DNA from: Owenia fusiformis
Lineage: Eukaryota > Annelida > Polychaeta > Sabellida > Oweniidae
Reading direction: 5' to 3'
Assembly (NCBI GenBank): GCA_903813345.2
Contig: CAIIXF020000005.1
Coordinates: 24,865,375 to 24,929,374 of the forward strand
DNA: 64,000 bases
The translations under genes were made by a program, and so were the position numbers. Shown in pieces: positions 10,001 through 22,000 of the stretch. The notes below the pieces were generated by a model. It was not told the origin of the DNA. It saw only the letters and a list, made by a program, of their open reading frames with translations, and made no database searches. How positions within the stretch are numbered: position 1 is the stretch's first letter; each line of letters opens with the position of its first letter.

Positions 10001-13000
10001 TTTTTGGGCATTCTGGTTAAATTTTAAGGTGGCCATTTTGGATTTTCTGTCCTAAAATCTTCACTTTCAAGACTTGTCTACAGATTTTCAGCCAAACCAT
10101 TTGAGGGATTCATCTGAAATTTTCAGGGATGTTTCTACATATCAACGTCAAGAACTGATTGGTTTTTGGGCATTCTGGGTAAATTTTAAGATGGCCATTT
10201 TGGATTTTCCGTCCTAAAATCTTCACTTTCAAGACTTGTCTACAGGTTTCCAGCCAAACCGTTCAAATTTTTACATATGTTACACAGTGATAAGTTCTAG
10301 AGCTGATTAACTTTTCTGCGGCCATCTTGCTTTCTTGGTCAACAAGACCACAATGCTGTGTTTTAGGTACGATATTGTTCACGTCTGTGCCTTGTTTCAC
10401 CAATTGAACCAACCGAATGATGCCATTTGTTTTATATATTGCCAATAGGTTTATTTATGAAATTCAATGTATGAGCGAGTCTATTTTAAAATAAACCAAG
10501 TTTTGTAATTTCTACTGTATAAGACTGTTTACTTGTCCTAGATCTGATGTTTTAAATTGTGATTCTATTGCAGGACTACCTGATTCTATCTCACAGGAAG
10601 ATTGGCTGGCCAAAGTAAGAAAATTATAATTCTAGTAGTAATTATGTTGTGCTGTAAATGATGTGCCCATTATAAGAAGGCATAATGGGAAACCTGAGTT
10701 GTTATAAGCCAGTAGTTCATTAACAGAAACTCTATAAGAGATCAGAATGTTCTCCACTTCTCTCATTCTATGGTATTATTTAATCATGGTTAAATTGTAA
10801 TTGTTGTAACAAGTGGTGGGACTTGCACTAATTTAATTCGAGTTAACTCCGTACCAAACAATCATTCACGCGGCACCAAATATTTCCCACAGGCTCCATC
10901 TGCATAGGGTGAATTGGCTAGAAATATTTGATAAAATATGTTTTGTTTGGTGGGATTTGATACTCTAGGGAGTTGCTGTTTTTCTACTTTGAACTTAAAT
11001 TGTTTCAGAATTTACCGACAGGGGGTAGAGTTGGTGTTGATCCATTCCTCATTGCAGAGAGTAAGTGATCTTTTTTTTTTTTACTTTTGTTCAAGATAAT
11101 TCATGTCTCTTTCAATATCTTACCAATGTAAGAAAGGTTTAACTCCCTTAATGTCTTAAAGTACCTACAGAAGAACTCTGAATATTAGTCATCTTTTAAT
11201 CTATTTTGTTTCACATTCAAACTCTCATAAAAGGTCATTGTACAAGTATAAAGGCAGTGTTTGAGTAAATATTTAAAATCTTTACAGTAACAAAAAACAA
11301 TAGTCGGAAGATAGTTTCGGAGGTGACGGGGACTCAGGTTAAAATTACAGTTCAATATGATATTGTAGGTACTTGGAAATCGCTTGAGAAGACACTTGCC
11401 AGTAGTAGCCATGCTCTTGTACCTGTTGCTCAGAACCTAATAGACCTAGTCTGGGAGGATCAGCCCTCTCCACCCAATTCTACACTCATGGCCCTGCCTT
11501 TGAAATACACAGGTAAAGTGTGAGGTCATCCAGTAAATGACAGACATCTAGTATACTATTTACCCTGGAGTTCATGTCATGTAATACTTGACGGAGATCC
11601 TAGGCTTGATCATCCATACCTACAAGTCAATAGTATGGGTTGCCATACCAATTTTACCCCATGATTATTTTTTATTTATGTCATATTTATTAATTTAAAA
11701 GGGGTTTGAACTGAAACTAGTTTGAACTGATGGAAACCATTTCTTGTTTGAAGAAATATTGTTACCCCCATTTAGTGTGTCTTTTTAAAATCTTGGGTGA
11801 GTAAATATATATTTTCAACCATTAAAACCAGTTATATGCTATTATACTTAGCAGTTATGTCCCTATCATTATCCCAACGAACGAAGTTCGTTAGGGATAT
11901 ATAGTGAAGCCCTCCGTCCGTTCGTCTGTCCGTCAGTCAGTCAGTCAGTCCGTCCGTCTGTCCGGAAGATAACTCAAATACTAGTTGACAGATTTTCTTC
12001 ATATTTAGTGGAAAGATGTATATTGGTGAATAGTTTTACGCAAAAAAAAATTTTTCAAGATGGCCGCCGCTTTAAAAATGACAGGACTTTTTCGCAAAAA
12101 TCATAAATTTTTCATTCTAAACCAAAGTAATTAATATTATTGTTTGAAATTTTGGTAGTGTATTCACAACATTTATCTATTTCACATATATTCCGTGTTT
12201 TTCATCCTGACCCCCAGGGGCCATGTATGGACAGGAAAACAGAAATTTTCGTTAATTTTTAGATCTTTCTGTAGTATAGCTTTTTTATACTCAAATGAAA
12301 GCAATTAAGAGTAGATTGCAAATATTGTATCTTTTTTCTGATTCGAGCCTCGTAAAATTCAAAATGGCCGTCTAATGTACGATTTCGCAATAATTTTTCG
12401 ATCCCTTCAAAGTATGGCTATATTATACTCAAATTGAAGGAATTTTGGAGTTGATCACAATTATGGTATTATTTTTCAGATTTGTACCTCAGAAAATTCA
12501 AAATGGCTGCTTTGCAGGAATTCGCAATTCTAAAATCTAATTTTTTCATTTTCAACCAAAGTAATGAGTATAATTGATTGGAATTCGGTAATTGATATTT
12601 TGTTCGTTGGGATTTGCTACTCCGCGGAGTTGCCGTTATCTAGTTGAATATATGCCTAAGGTCTGTCAGCAATACAGCCCGAGCTTGCGAGGGTTATATT
12701 ACGACAGACCGAAGGCATATGTTCAATGATACGGACATAACTGTTGTATTACATACTTTTATATCATGGCTACGTTATATCAATGACGCCACGTGTCTGT
12801 GTGCGAGTGAAATTAGGAAGAAATGAAACGTGACGTCCCGATGACGTCATAAGATTGTCATGGTAAAAGGTTTGGCGGCTATACAGGAATATATAGCCGA
12901 CCTTCAGCTCCATTGACTTCAATACAAAGCTTCGCTGGGTATGTAATACAGCTATATATGGCATATTGTTGTAGGTATGTCTTGGCAAGACAAGGTCCAG

Positions 13001-16000
13001 GTGATCAGGAATAAGATGAAAGAGAAAGGTGCTGGTCTGCTTGTAGTGACAGCCCTAGATGATGTTGCTTGTAAGTATATGTGCTCTTATTTATAAATGT
13101 TGGAGGAGGTCACATAAGACAAAATGATCCATATCCTTTGCACTGGTCCCCACCTTGTAATAAAGATCCATTTTGTTATAAAGACGTAACATCTTTATAA
13201 CCAGGGGACCAGTGCTTTGGGAGACTCCTCTTTTTGCAACTTAATATTCTAGTGTTGCAAAATCTCTTACAAGATGATAGATCATTTAAAATAAATTATG
13301 CAATTTCATTTTCAGATTTGTTCAACCTGAGAGGGGCAGATATAGAGTATAATCCAGTGTTTATGTCATATGCTCTCATAACAAAGGATTTTGTAGGGTA
13401 AGGGCACTGAATAACCAAACTTGATAATTCAAGGACTTTGCTTCCATTTACAAAACTGAGAGTAATATTATGTCATCATTTAGTTAACAATTCTGTGACA
13501 GTGTATCTACTTTAGCATTGACAGCATGTACATGTATTAAGAAAATGTTCTAAGAAAATTATTACTGAACATTGACTTATGTTTTATTCCAGTATTTTTA
13601 TTGATGAAAACAAGCTAGATGACACAGTGTGTCATCATTTACAGCTAAACAACATTGTGGACTCTCAGGTGAAAGTCACTCTCTACCCTTATGACTCGGT
13701 GAAAGACTATGTCAGTGCCTTACAAGATGAATTAGATGGAAAGGTTTGGGTAAGTCGTATGTAACCAAAGTTATTAAACTTCAATTTCATTATACTTTTG
13801 ATTTCAAATGAGTTTCTTCATCATCTCCTTTTAGCTCCTCTTGAAGGTGGCAATTTTAAGTGAATTTGATTCTTGAATCTTTGTCTTTGACCTGTATGTA
13901 AAGTTTTCAGGCCTGTAGCCAGGGGCTTCGAGCAAACCCGCCCCCACCCCCCCCCCCAGACCAAAAATTGTTTCAAAATCATGTAATTTTCACTATTCTG
14001 AGCACTTTTCAAGTGAATTTGGCAATTTTGGGCCAAAGTAGTCCAAAGTGACCCCCCTGGAATTTTTTTGATAGTGAATCCTCCTTGGCGAATCCTGGCT
14101 ACAGGCCTGAGTGTTATTTGTTAGATTTTAGAGCTGAACATATTTTCCACCCTGCATGTTTGTATTATAGATACATGAATATTAGATGGTATTCTTTGCA
14201 AGAGATACCCTGAATTCACTCATATCTGATACATGTATTACACAGTCACATATACCAGCACATTGCATATTTATACAGTACTTTGTATTTTCACTTTTTC
14301 TCTACAGGTGAGTGATAAGTCAAGCTACGCATTAGCCAGTCTAGTCCCAGAGGTAAGATGGAATAACACCTCCATTTAAAGTTATATTATTATCCCACTA
14401 ACAAAGTTTGAGAGGAATATAGAGAAGCCACCTGTTCATTGACATCTGTAAGGGCGATAACTCAAAAACAGGAGGATTGATTTGTTTCAAATTTAATAGA
14501 TAAATGCCCTATGGGTGTAGAATGTTTGAATTTCCAATATGGCTGCTAATAAAAATGTAATCTTTGATAGCTTAAACCACAGGTGATAGATTTGGAATAA
14601 TTTTTTAAGATGGCTTTTAAATTCAAAATGGATGCCATTTTTCAGAGGGAAATGTAATTTTTAGGAAGTAGGATTTTTTTTCTAGAAAGATTTTTCCAAT
14701 ATGACTTCACTTTTCAAAATGGCCAACACTTTTTGAAAATAATGTAATTTCCGTGAGAACACAAATGCTGATCATCAGATTAAGTCCACATTTTTAAGGC
14801 TTTTACCATATGGATAAAGGACTGCTACATGTACTCAAGATATACTTTCTAATATAGCATCACATCATATTTTGTCAAAAGGAGACAGTGCTACTGCCCA
14901 TTTATTTCTATTAATTTCTTTCATAACATTCAAAATGATTAGTGATTTGATGTGGAATCATCAATTAATATATCAATTTGTATCACAGTAAGGAGAATAT
15001 TCGCATATAAGATAATGATTTGAAGTGAAACTACTGGATGAATAATTTATGCTATTTGTAACACATCCTCCAAAACACTTTATTTTCTTGATATAGACTG
15101 AATGTTTATCTCTGTGTGTGAACAAGGGATAGAAGTCACTCTTTTAGTTGCTGAGCATCCTATTTCGACACCTCAGTTGTGTTGATGGAGTCTTATACTG
15201 TATATTTCAGTTGAATTCATGCTTAACACAGCTTTATGTTTACAAACTTACAATTTTAGAATCTCTATTCATGATATTGATGATGAACAGTTAGAATCAA
15301 CCAAAAATCTTAATGGTAAAACTGTGTTCATTGTGAACCAAATATTGCACTTATCACATACAAAAAAGTGTGACACACACAATAATATCTTTAAATCGTA
15401 TCATATATTTGATTGTGTTTTAGACAAACAGAATAAATGAGGCTTCCCCAGTTGCAATAATGAAGACAGTGAAAAATGAGACAGAGATTAAAGGAATGAA
15501 AAACGCACATGTAAGCATATTACCAGGAAGATTTTCATGTGTCAAGAAAAGGATTCTCGCAAAGGATATTTAGTATTGTAATATCCTTTTTATGATAACA
15601 CACTTGGGACCCAGCAAAGAAATTGGAGGTGTTCAGCTTAGAATGGTGAATTGAACATGGGAACCTGTGGGATAATATAGAAATTAAGACCATGAAAAAT
15701 GTTCATGTTAGAGAAGCATTTTTAGAGGTTTTACTGCGATACATTGTTGTAATTTTCACATTGTTGAAGAATGATGATTTTAACTTTAAGTATTCTTGAA
15801 TGATAAATTACATGTAAGACACGACAATAAAAAGAACAATTGGAGTGGAGATTTATAATGGAATATGTATGACTTCTTAATTAATTATATACCTTCTTTA
15901 AATAGCTGTTTTTCCAGTATGTATATCATATAAGAATCATTTTGAGAAAGACCTTGATTCAAGATTTATGGCAAATATATGACCTCAGAATGTACTCTTA

Positions 16001-19000
16001 CCATTGCCAAGACCCTAAATGCTTTGCAATTTTGGTCTTTTAACAAAGATCAGAAAAAATTCATTGGTCATTTATAAGGTCAGAAATCTCTTAATGATAA
16101 GTAGACTACATGTCTATAAAAAGCTATACTATTCATGTTCTTATGTTGTGGTAATGTTTCTGTTTTCAGATAAAAGATGCAGTAGCATTGTGTGAATTCT
16201 TCGCCATGTTGGAGAAAGAGGTATGTATAGCGATACTGATTATAATGGAGCTCTCTTGGAGCTTAATGATGTTACATGTACTAATTAGAGATCAAGAACT
16301 ACATGTATTTGATAATCACTTGCAGATTTTGGGAGTTGCACACTAAGAAATGAAAACATGTATTTTTTTTGCTATAATTTTTGATTCAATGGGTGTGCTT
16401 AATATAACTCAAAATCTTGGTACATTTTTCACAGTCACAGTGCAAATAAGGTTAAAACAAAATGCAGGTTTCATATTCATAGGTTTATTTATATTATAAT
16501 ATCAAACTTATTCACAATTCATTCTAAAATATAAAACATTATAAAAGTGCATGCTAAATGAAAAAAATATATAGTTGGCAAATCATAACCATGGCTTTAT
16601 TTTGGCATATTTAGTTGTTTTGACAATATGTACAGATCTGTCCATTTAATCAAAGAAATATATGTCAACAGGTTAGATGAACATTATGATGGAATCATAG
16701 TGTAAACTTTGTCTTCCTTGGATTCTTTTTGAAGTGAGTTTTGTGATGACGATTCAGGTTTCCAGATTGGGTGAATGCAGCCTTACAGAGGTTACACTTG
16801 TAGGGCTTGTCACCAGTGTGGGTCCTGACATGCTTGGAGTAGGTGGAGTAGTCACTGAAGCCACGACGACAGAACTCGCAACTGAATGGCTTCTCTCCTG
16901 TGTGGGTCCTGGTGTGTGTCTTGAGGGTGGCGCTCTGGGTGAATGTCTTGTTGCAGATGTTACACGAGAATGGACGCTCACCAGTGTGGATTCTTTGATG
17001 AATGTTTAGGTTTGCATGGTTGTTAAAAATCTTGCCACAATCTCGACACTGAAATTTTTTCTTTGGGTATGGGAGCACATGCTTGTGTGCTGGTTTCATG
17101 GTTTGGGCATTCTTATTGGTGGGTCTCACTTGTTTTCTCATTGGATGTGAAAGGTTGAAACAAGGTGGTGAGACGTAAACACTGCTGTAGCTCAATGGTT
17201 GGCTGGTGGTGTTCAATGGTTGGCTGGTGGTGTTGAATGGTGAGGTGTTTGTGTAAACGGTGATGAATGGTGAGCTGTTGGTGCTTAATGGTGAGCTGTT
17301 GATGCTCAATGGTGAGCTGTTGGTGCTCAATGGTTGGCTGTTGGTGCTGAATGAAGAGCTGTTGGCGATGAATGGTGAGCTGTTGGTGCTTAATGGTGAG
17401 CTGTTGATGCTCAATGGAGAGCTGTTGGTGTTCATTGGTGAGCTTTTGGTGCTCAATGGTGGGCTGTTGGTGCTCAATGGTGAGCTGTTGGTGCTCAATG
17501 GTGAGCTGTTGATGCTGAATGGTGAGCTGTTGGTGCTCAATGGTGGGCTGTTGGTACTATTGTTGAGATGGTTGAAGCTCAGTGGTGAACCCCTAAAATC
17601 ATTGAAGCAGGTCGGTGAGTTGTGAGTGTCAGAAATGATGTCATTTACCATGACGCTTAGAACAGAGTCATGAAGAGTAGAATGAATGGTCGGATTTATA
17701 TCCTGAAAAACAGTGTGCATATCAACATACTCAGGAGTATCATTGGGTGATGTTACAGGGGAACAGTCTATATTGAGCTGACCTGTAAGTCTGGGGAAGT
17801 TGACCTTCTGTTCAGGTGAATTTTGTGCCATAGTTGACACAAGTGGGGTGTTATCACGGCAGCTATTGTTCAGTTCCTCATTGAGTAGAACTGTTGCAAT
17901 GTCAGACACTTCAATCTTAGGTAGGGGGAACATCATATCCAAGTCAATGTATTCTTCCATAGAACTCGTCACCTGTTGACCCTGAATGGATTTGTCCATG
18001 TTCATGATTGTCTGTCCATTGGCAGAATATGCTGGTATGTTGGCATTTGTTTGTCCATTTGCAGAATACACTGATGTGTTGGCATTTGTTTGTCCATTGG
18101 CTGAATATTCTGATGTGTTGGCATTTGTTTGTCCATTTGCAGAATACACTGATGTGTTGGCATTTGTTTGTCCATTGGCTGAATATTCTGATGTGTTGGC
18201 ATTTGTTTGTCCATTTGCAGAATACACTGATTTGTTGGCATTTGTTTGTCCATTGGCTGAATATTCTGATGTGTTGGCATTTGTTTGTCCATTGGCTGAA
18301 TATGCTGGTGTGTTGGCATTTGTTTGTTCATTGGCATAATAGGCTGGTGTGTTGGCATTTGTTTGTCCATTGTCAGAATATGTTGATGTGTTGGCATTTA
18401 TTTGTTCATTGGCATAATAGGTCGGTGTGTTCGCATTTGATTGTCCATTGTCAGAATATGCTGATGTGTTGGCATTTGTTTGTTCATTGGCACAATATCC
18501 TGATGTGTTGGCATTTGTTTGTCCATTGGCAAAATACGCTGATGTGTTGGCAGAATACTCTTGTTTTGGCCAATTGGCAAAATATCCTGATGTATCGGCA
18601 TTTGTTTGTCTATTGGCAGAATTGGTTGGTACATTTGCAGAATCGGTTGGTACATTTGCAGAATTGGTTGGTACATTTCCAGAATATGCTTGTCCATGGC
18701 TACTTGTATCTCCATGTCCTTGTGTAGGCTCCATATTAAAGGCAATCTCAAAGTTGTTATGTTGAAATTGACTGTTAGAGGTTGCATCTCCCATGAAGCA
18801 GATATTACCATACTGATAAACACTAGTAGAGGTATCTAGGCATGGGAAATCCTGGTTGACAACTGGCTCTAGAATGATATCCATTTTGTTTTGTATTTCC
18901 TATCTTTCAGATTCTTACTTTTTGTCCTATACCTATATGTGTCTGTTGTTGTTTGTTGCAATTGATAGTCCACAAGGGAATGAATTTTCTTTGCAATTGT

Positions 19001-22000
19001 TTCATATATTTATACCCATACCTTGATTGAATCAGGGTTTGTAACAATAGGATTAAAGATCAATGAGGATTAAATGGATCAGTTATTCTTGTGATCTTTC
19101 TTGAATTTGGTTAAAAACATCAAAGGTTGATGTTTGTTTTTTGATGATCATCATATAAATAATCCTGCCAATTAGAAAAACTTTGTTTTAATCTTCTTGA
19201 TTTCATCTTTTTGCAGTTTTAATTTGGTGTGTTTGGTTTCTTTATCAATCTTTTAGATTTTTTCAAAGGTTGATATTTTTGAAAACAGTCAGTTTGATTC
19301 ATTTTATTTTTAAGATAAGAGGAACAGTTTTATGTCTATTTGGTTTCATTTAAGGTTTTTATACTTATTGTTAAATATGCTTGATATTATAAACGTTCAA
19401 AAGTAGTTGCTTTTGGAAATTCTTTTAATTGTATATGTTGTTTCTTTTATATTATTGTTGATGTACCACTACCATAAAATCATGCAGTTTTTCACCATTC
19501 CCTCCCCCAAGCTGGCAAAATCTGGCTACAAGCTTGTTTTACTGACAATTTACATTTCATGCATATTATTTTATATTTTCCAGGTGCCAAAGGGAACAAT
19601 GACTGAGGTGTCTGCAGCTGATCAGCTTGAAGCACTCAGAAGGTAAGTCTCCTTTAGGAGTAAGATAATCTCCCCCAGGAGCAACATTTTAAGTTATTGC
19701 AATATGAGTGAATCAAGAATGAACATAAACATACAGACTTCTAGATCAATTTATATGTAGTTTCTGGTAGGTCCTGTCAATCTTTTACCATAACAATTTT
19801 TCATTATCCCATCAAACAAAGTTCGGAGGGATATAGGGAACGCCTCCGTCCGTCCGTCCGTACGTACGTCTGTCCGTCCGTCTGTCCGTCCGTCCGGGCG
19901 ATAACTCAAATACCGTTGGCCCGATTTTGTTAATATTTTGTACACATATACCCTATGGGGGTAGAAGTTCTGCTCGAAAGCCGATTTTCAAAATGGCCGC
20001 TCAATTCAAAATGGCGGCCATTTTAGTGCCGATTTTACAGTAATTTAGGTGCAATATGTAAAACTGTAATAGCAATATGTTTTAAATGTAAAAAAATTAT
20101 GAAGGACATTAATAAAGCTATAAATGTAGACATTAAAGAAGCACATGGCAGCCATCTTGAAAAATGGCGGCCTTTACTCGTTATTTTACGATTTTTGCTA
20201 TAACTCGAAAAGTAGTGGAGCGATTTTGTTCATATTTGGTATGTGAATACTATAAGCATTGCACACTGCAAGACACTTTTGGTAGAAGGCGGCCATTTTT
20301 CAAAATGGCCGCCATTTTAACGTATATTACTATAACTCGAAAAGTAGTGGAGCGATTTTGTTCATATTTGGTATGTGAATACTATAAGCATGGCACACCG
20401 TCCTATGACACTTTTGGTAGAATGCGGCCATTTTGAAAAAAAATTAGAAAGATTGCCGCCATTTTAACATATTTTACTATAACTCGAAAAGTAGTGAAGC
20501 GATTTTGTTCATATTTGGTATGTTTCATATTTCATATGTGAATACTATAAGCATGGCACACTGTCTAATGACACTTTGGGTAGTAGGTGGCCATTTTGAA
20601 AAATGGTCACCATTTTTATGTTTTTTTCTATAACTTGAAAAGTAGTGAAGCGATTTGGTCATATTTGATATGTGAATACTCATGAGCCTTGCACACTGTC
20701 TCATGGCACTTCAGATAGTAGGCAGCCATTTTATAAAAATGGCTGTCATTTTTACATTTTTTACTATAACTCGAAAAGTAGTGGAGCAATTTTTTCATAT
20801 TTGATATGTGAATACTTTAAGCATGGCACATTGTCTAATAAAACTTTGGGGAGTAGTCAGCCTTTCTGGTGTGTTGTTTTATGATGTTTGCTATATATTT
20901 CGTTTGTAAAAATGCCAGCCATTTATGTTCGATGGGATTCGCTACGCTTTGGCGTTGCCGTTGTTCTGGTTTTAACTGTTGTGAAACCAGTTGGTCTGAA
21001 TTCCTCATGATGCACTCACTAATTGCTAGTTTATGTTTTCTTAAAAACTGCTAGTTCATGTTTTTTAAATGGCTAAGTCTCTAAATCTGACCTCATATTT
21101 TAAATTTCTTTACTATTTGAGCAAAATTTTAAATTGTAATATTTCTTGAAAAGAAGGTTTGTATCTAAATTAATTTAAAGAGCAAGTTAATTTTTTGAGT
21201 ATTTACCAATCATAATTAGGCACTGAGTCCCTTTAAATGAAATGACTCATCTTATTTCACAGAGTCCCTTTAAATGGAATATCTCATGTTATTTCACTGA
21301 GTCCCTTTAAATGGAATGTCTCATCTTATTTCACTGAATCTTTAAATGGAATGTCTCATCTTATTTCACTGAATCTTTAAATGGAATGTCTCATCTTATT
21401 TCACTGAATCTCTTTAAATGGAATGTCTCATCTTATTTCACTGAATCTTTAAATGGAATGTCTCATCTTATTTCACTGAATCTCTTTAAATGGAATGTCT
21501 CATGTTATTCCAGGCAGCAGGAAGACTTCATTAGTTTGAGTTTTGCCACAATATCTAGTGTTGGACCACACGGTTCAATAATACATTATGGGTAAGCAAT
21601 CTCAAAGTACTATTGAATGAAAAGCCTTTTTCATTTATTTTTTTAATAAAGCTCATGTGATACATATCGAAAATGACTATAATATGATGTACTGGAAAAA
21701 TTAGCCTTTCTCCATAAATCACAGAAATAATCGACTTAACATTTTGTTTAAAAAAACTATGGATAGAGATGAGTAAGTTTCTTTTTCTCATTCCATGGCA
21801 TGCCTATTTTCTGAAAAGTCCGACATTTTTGACTTAATTTCAGGATAATCCTTTTACTTCTAAGATCATCTGGTAAAAGATTTGTTTAATTCTAATGAAT
21901 TTGGACATTTGTGAGTCTTAAATCTTCAATTATATTACTATTAATATTTGATCAGATATCTGGATTCTGGAGAATATTATTAGGATTATCAGGTCAACAT

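Noticed and set aside
11323-11368. N-terminal part of the ORF over XPNPEP1 exon 7 as extra coding sequence
   Set aside because: Phase and homology place the acceptor at 11,367-11,368; the upstream part is intron read-through.
17260-17625. 121-codon plus-strand Leu-rich ORF
   Set aside because: Shadow of the 21 bp Ser/Pro/Asn-encoding array on the other strand.
18008-18727. 239-codon plus-strand ORF
   Set aside because: Shadow of the 39 bp coding repeat of the minus-strand zinc-finger gene; Trp/His/Leu/Cys-rich with no domain or splice context.
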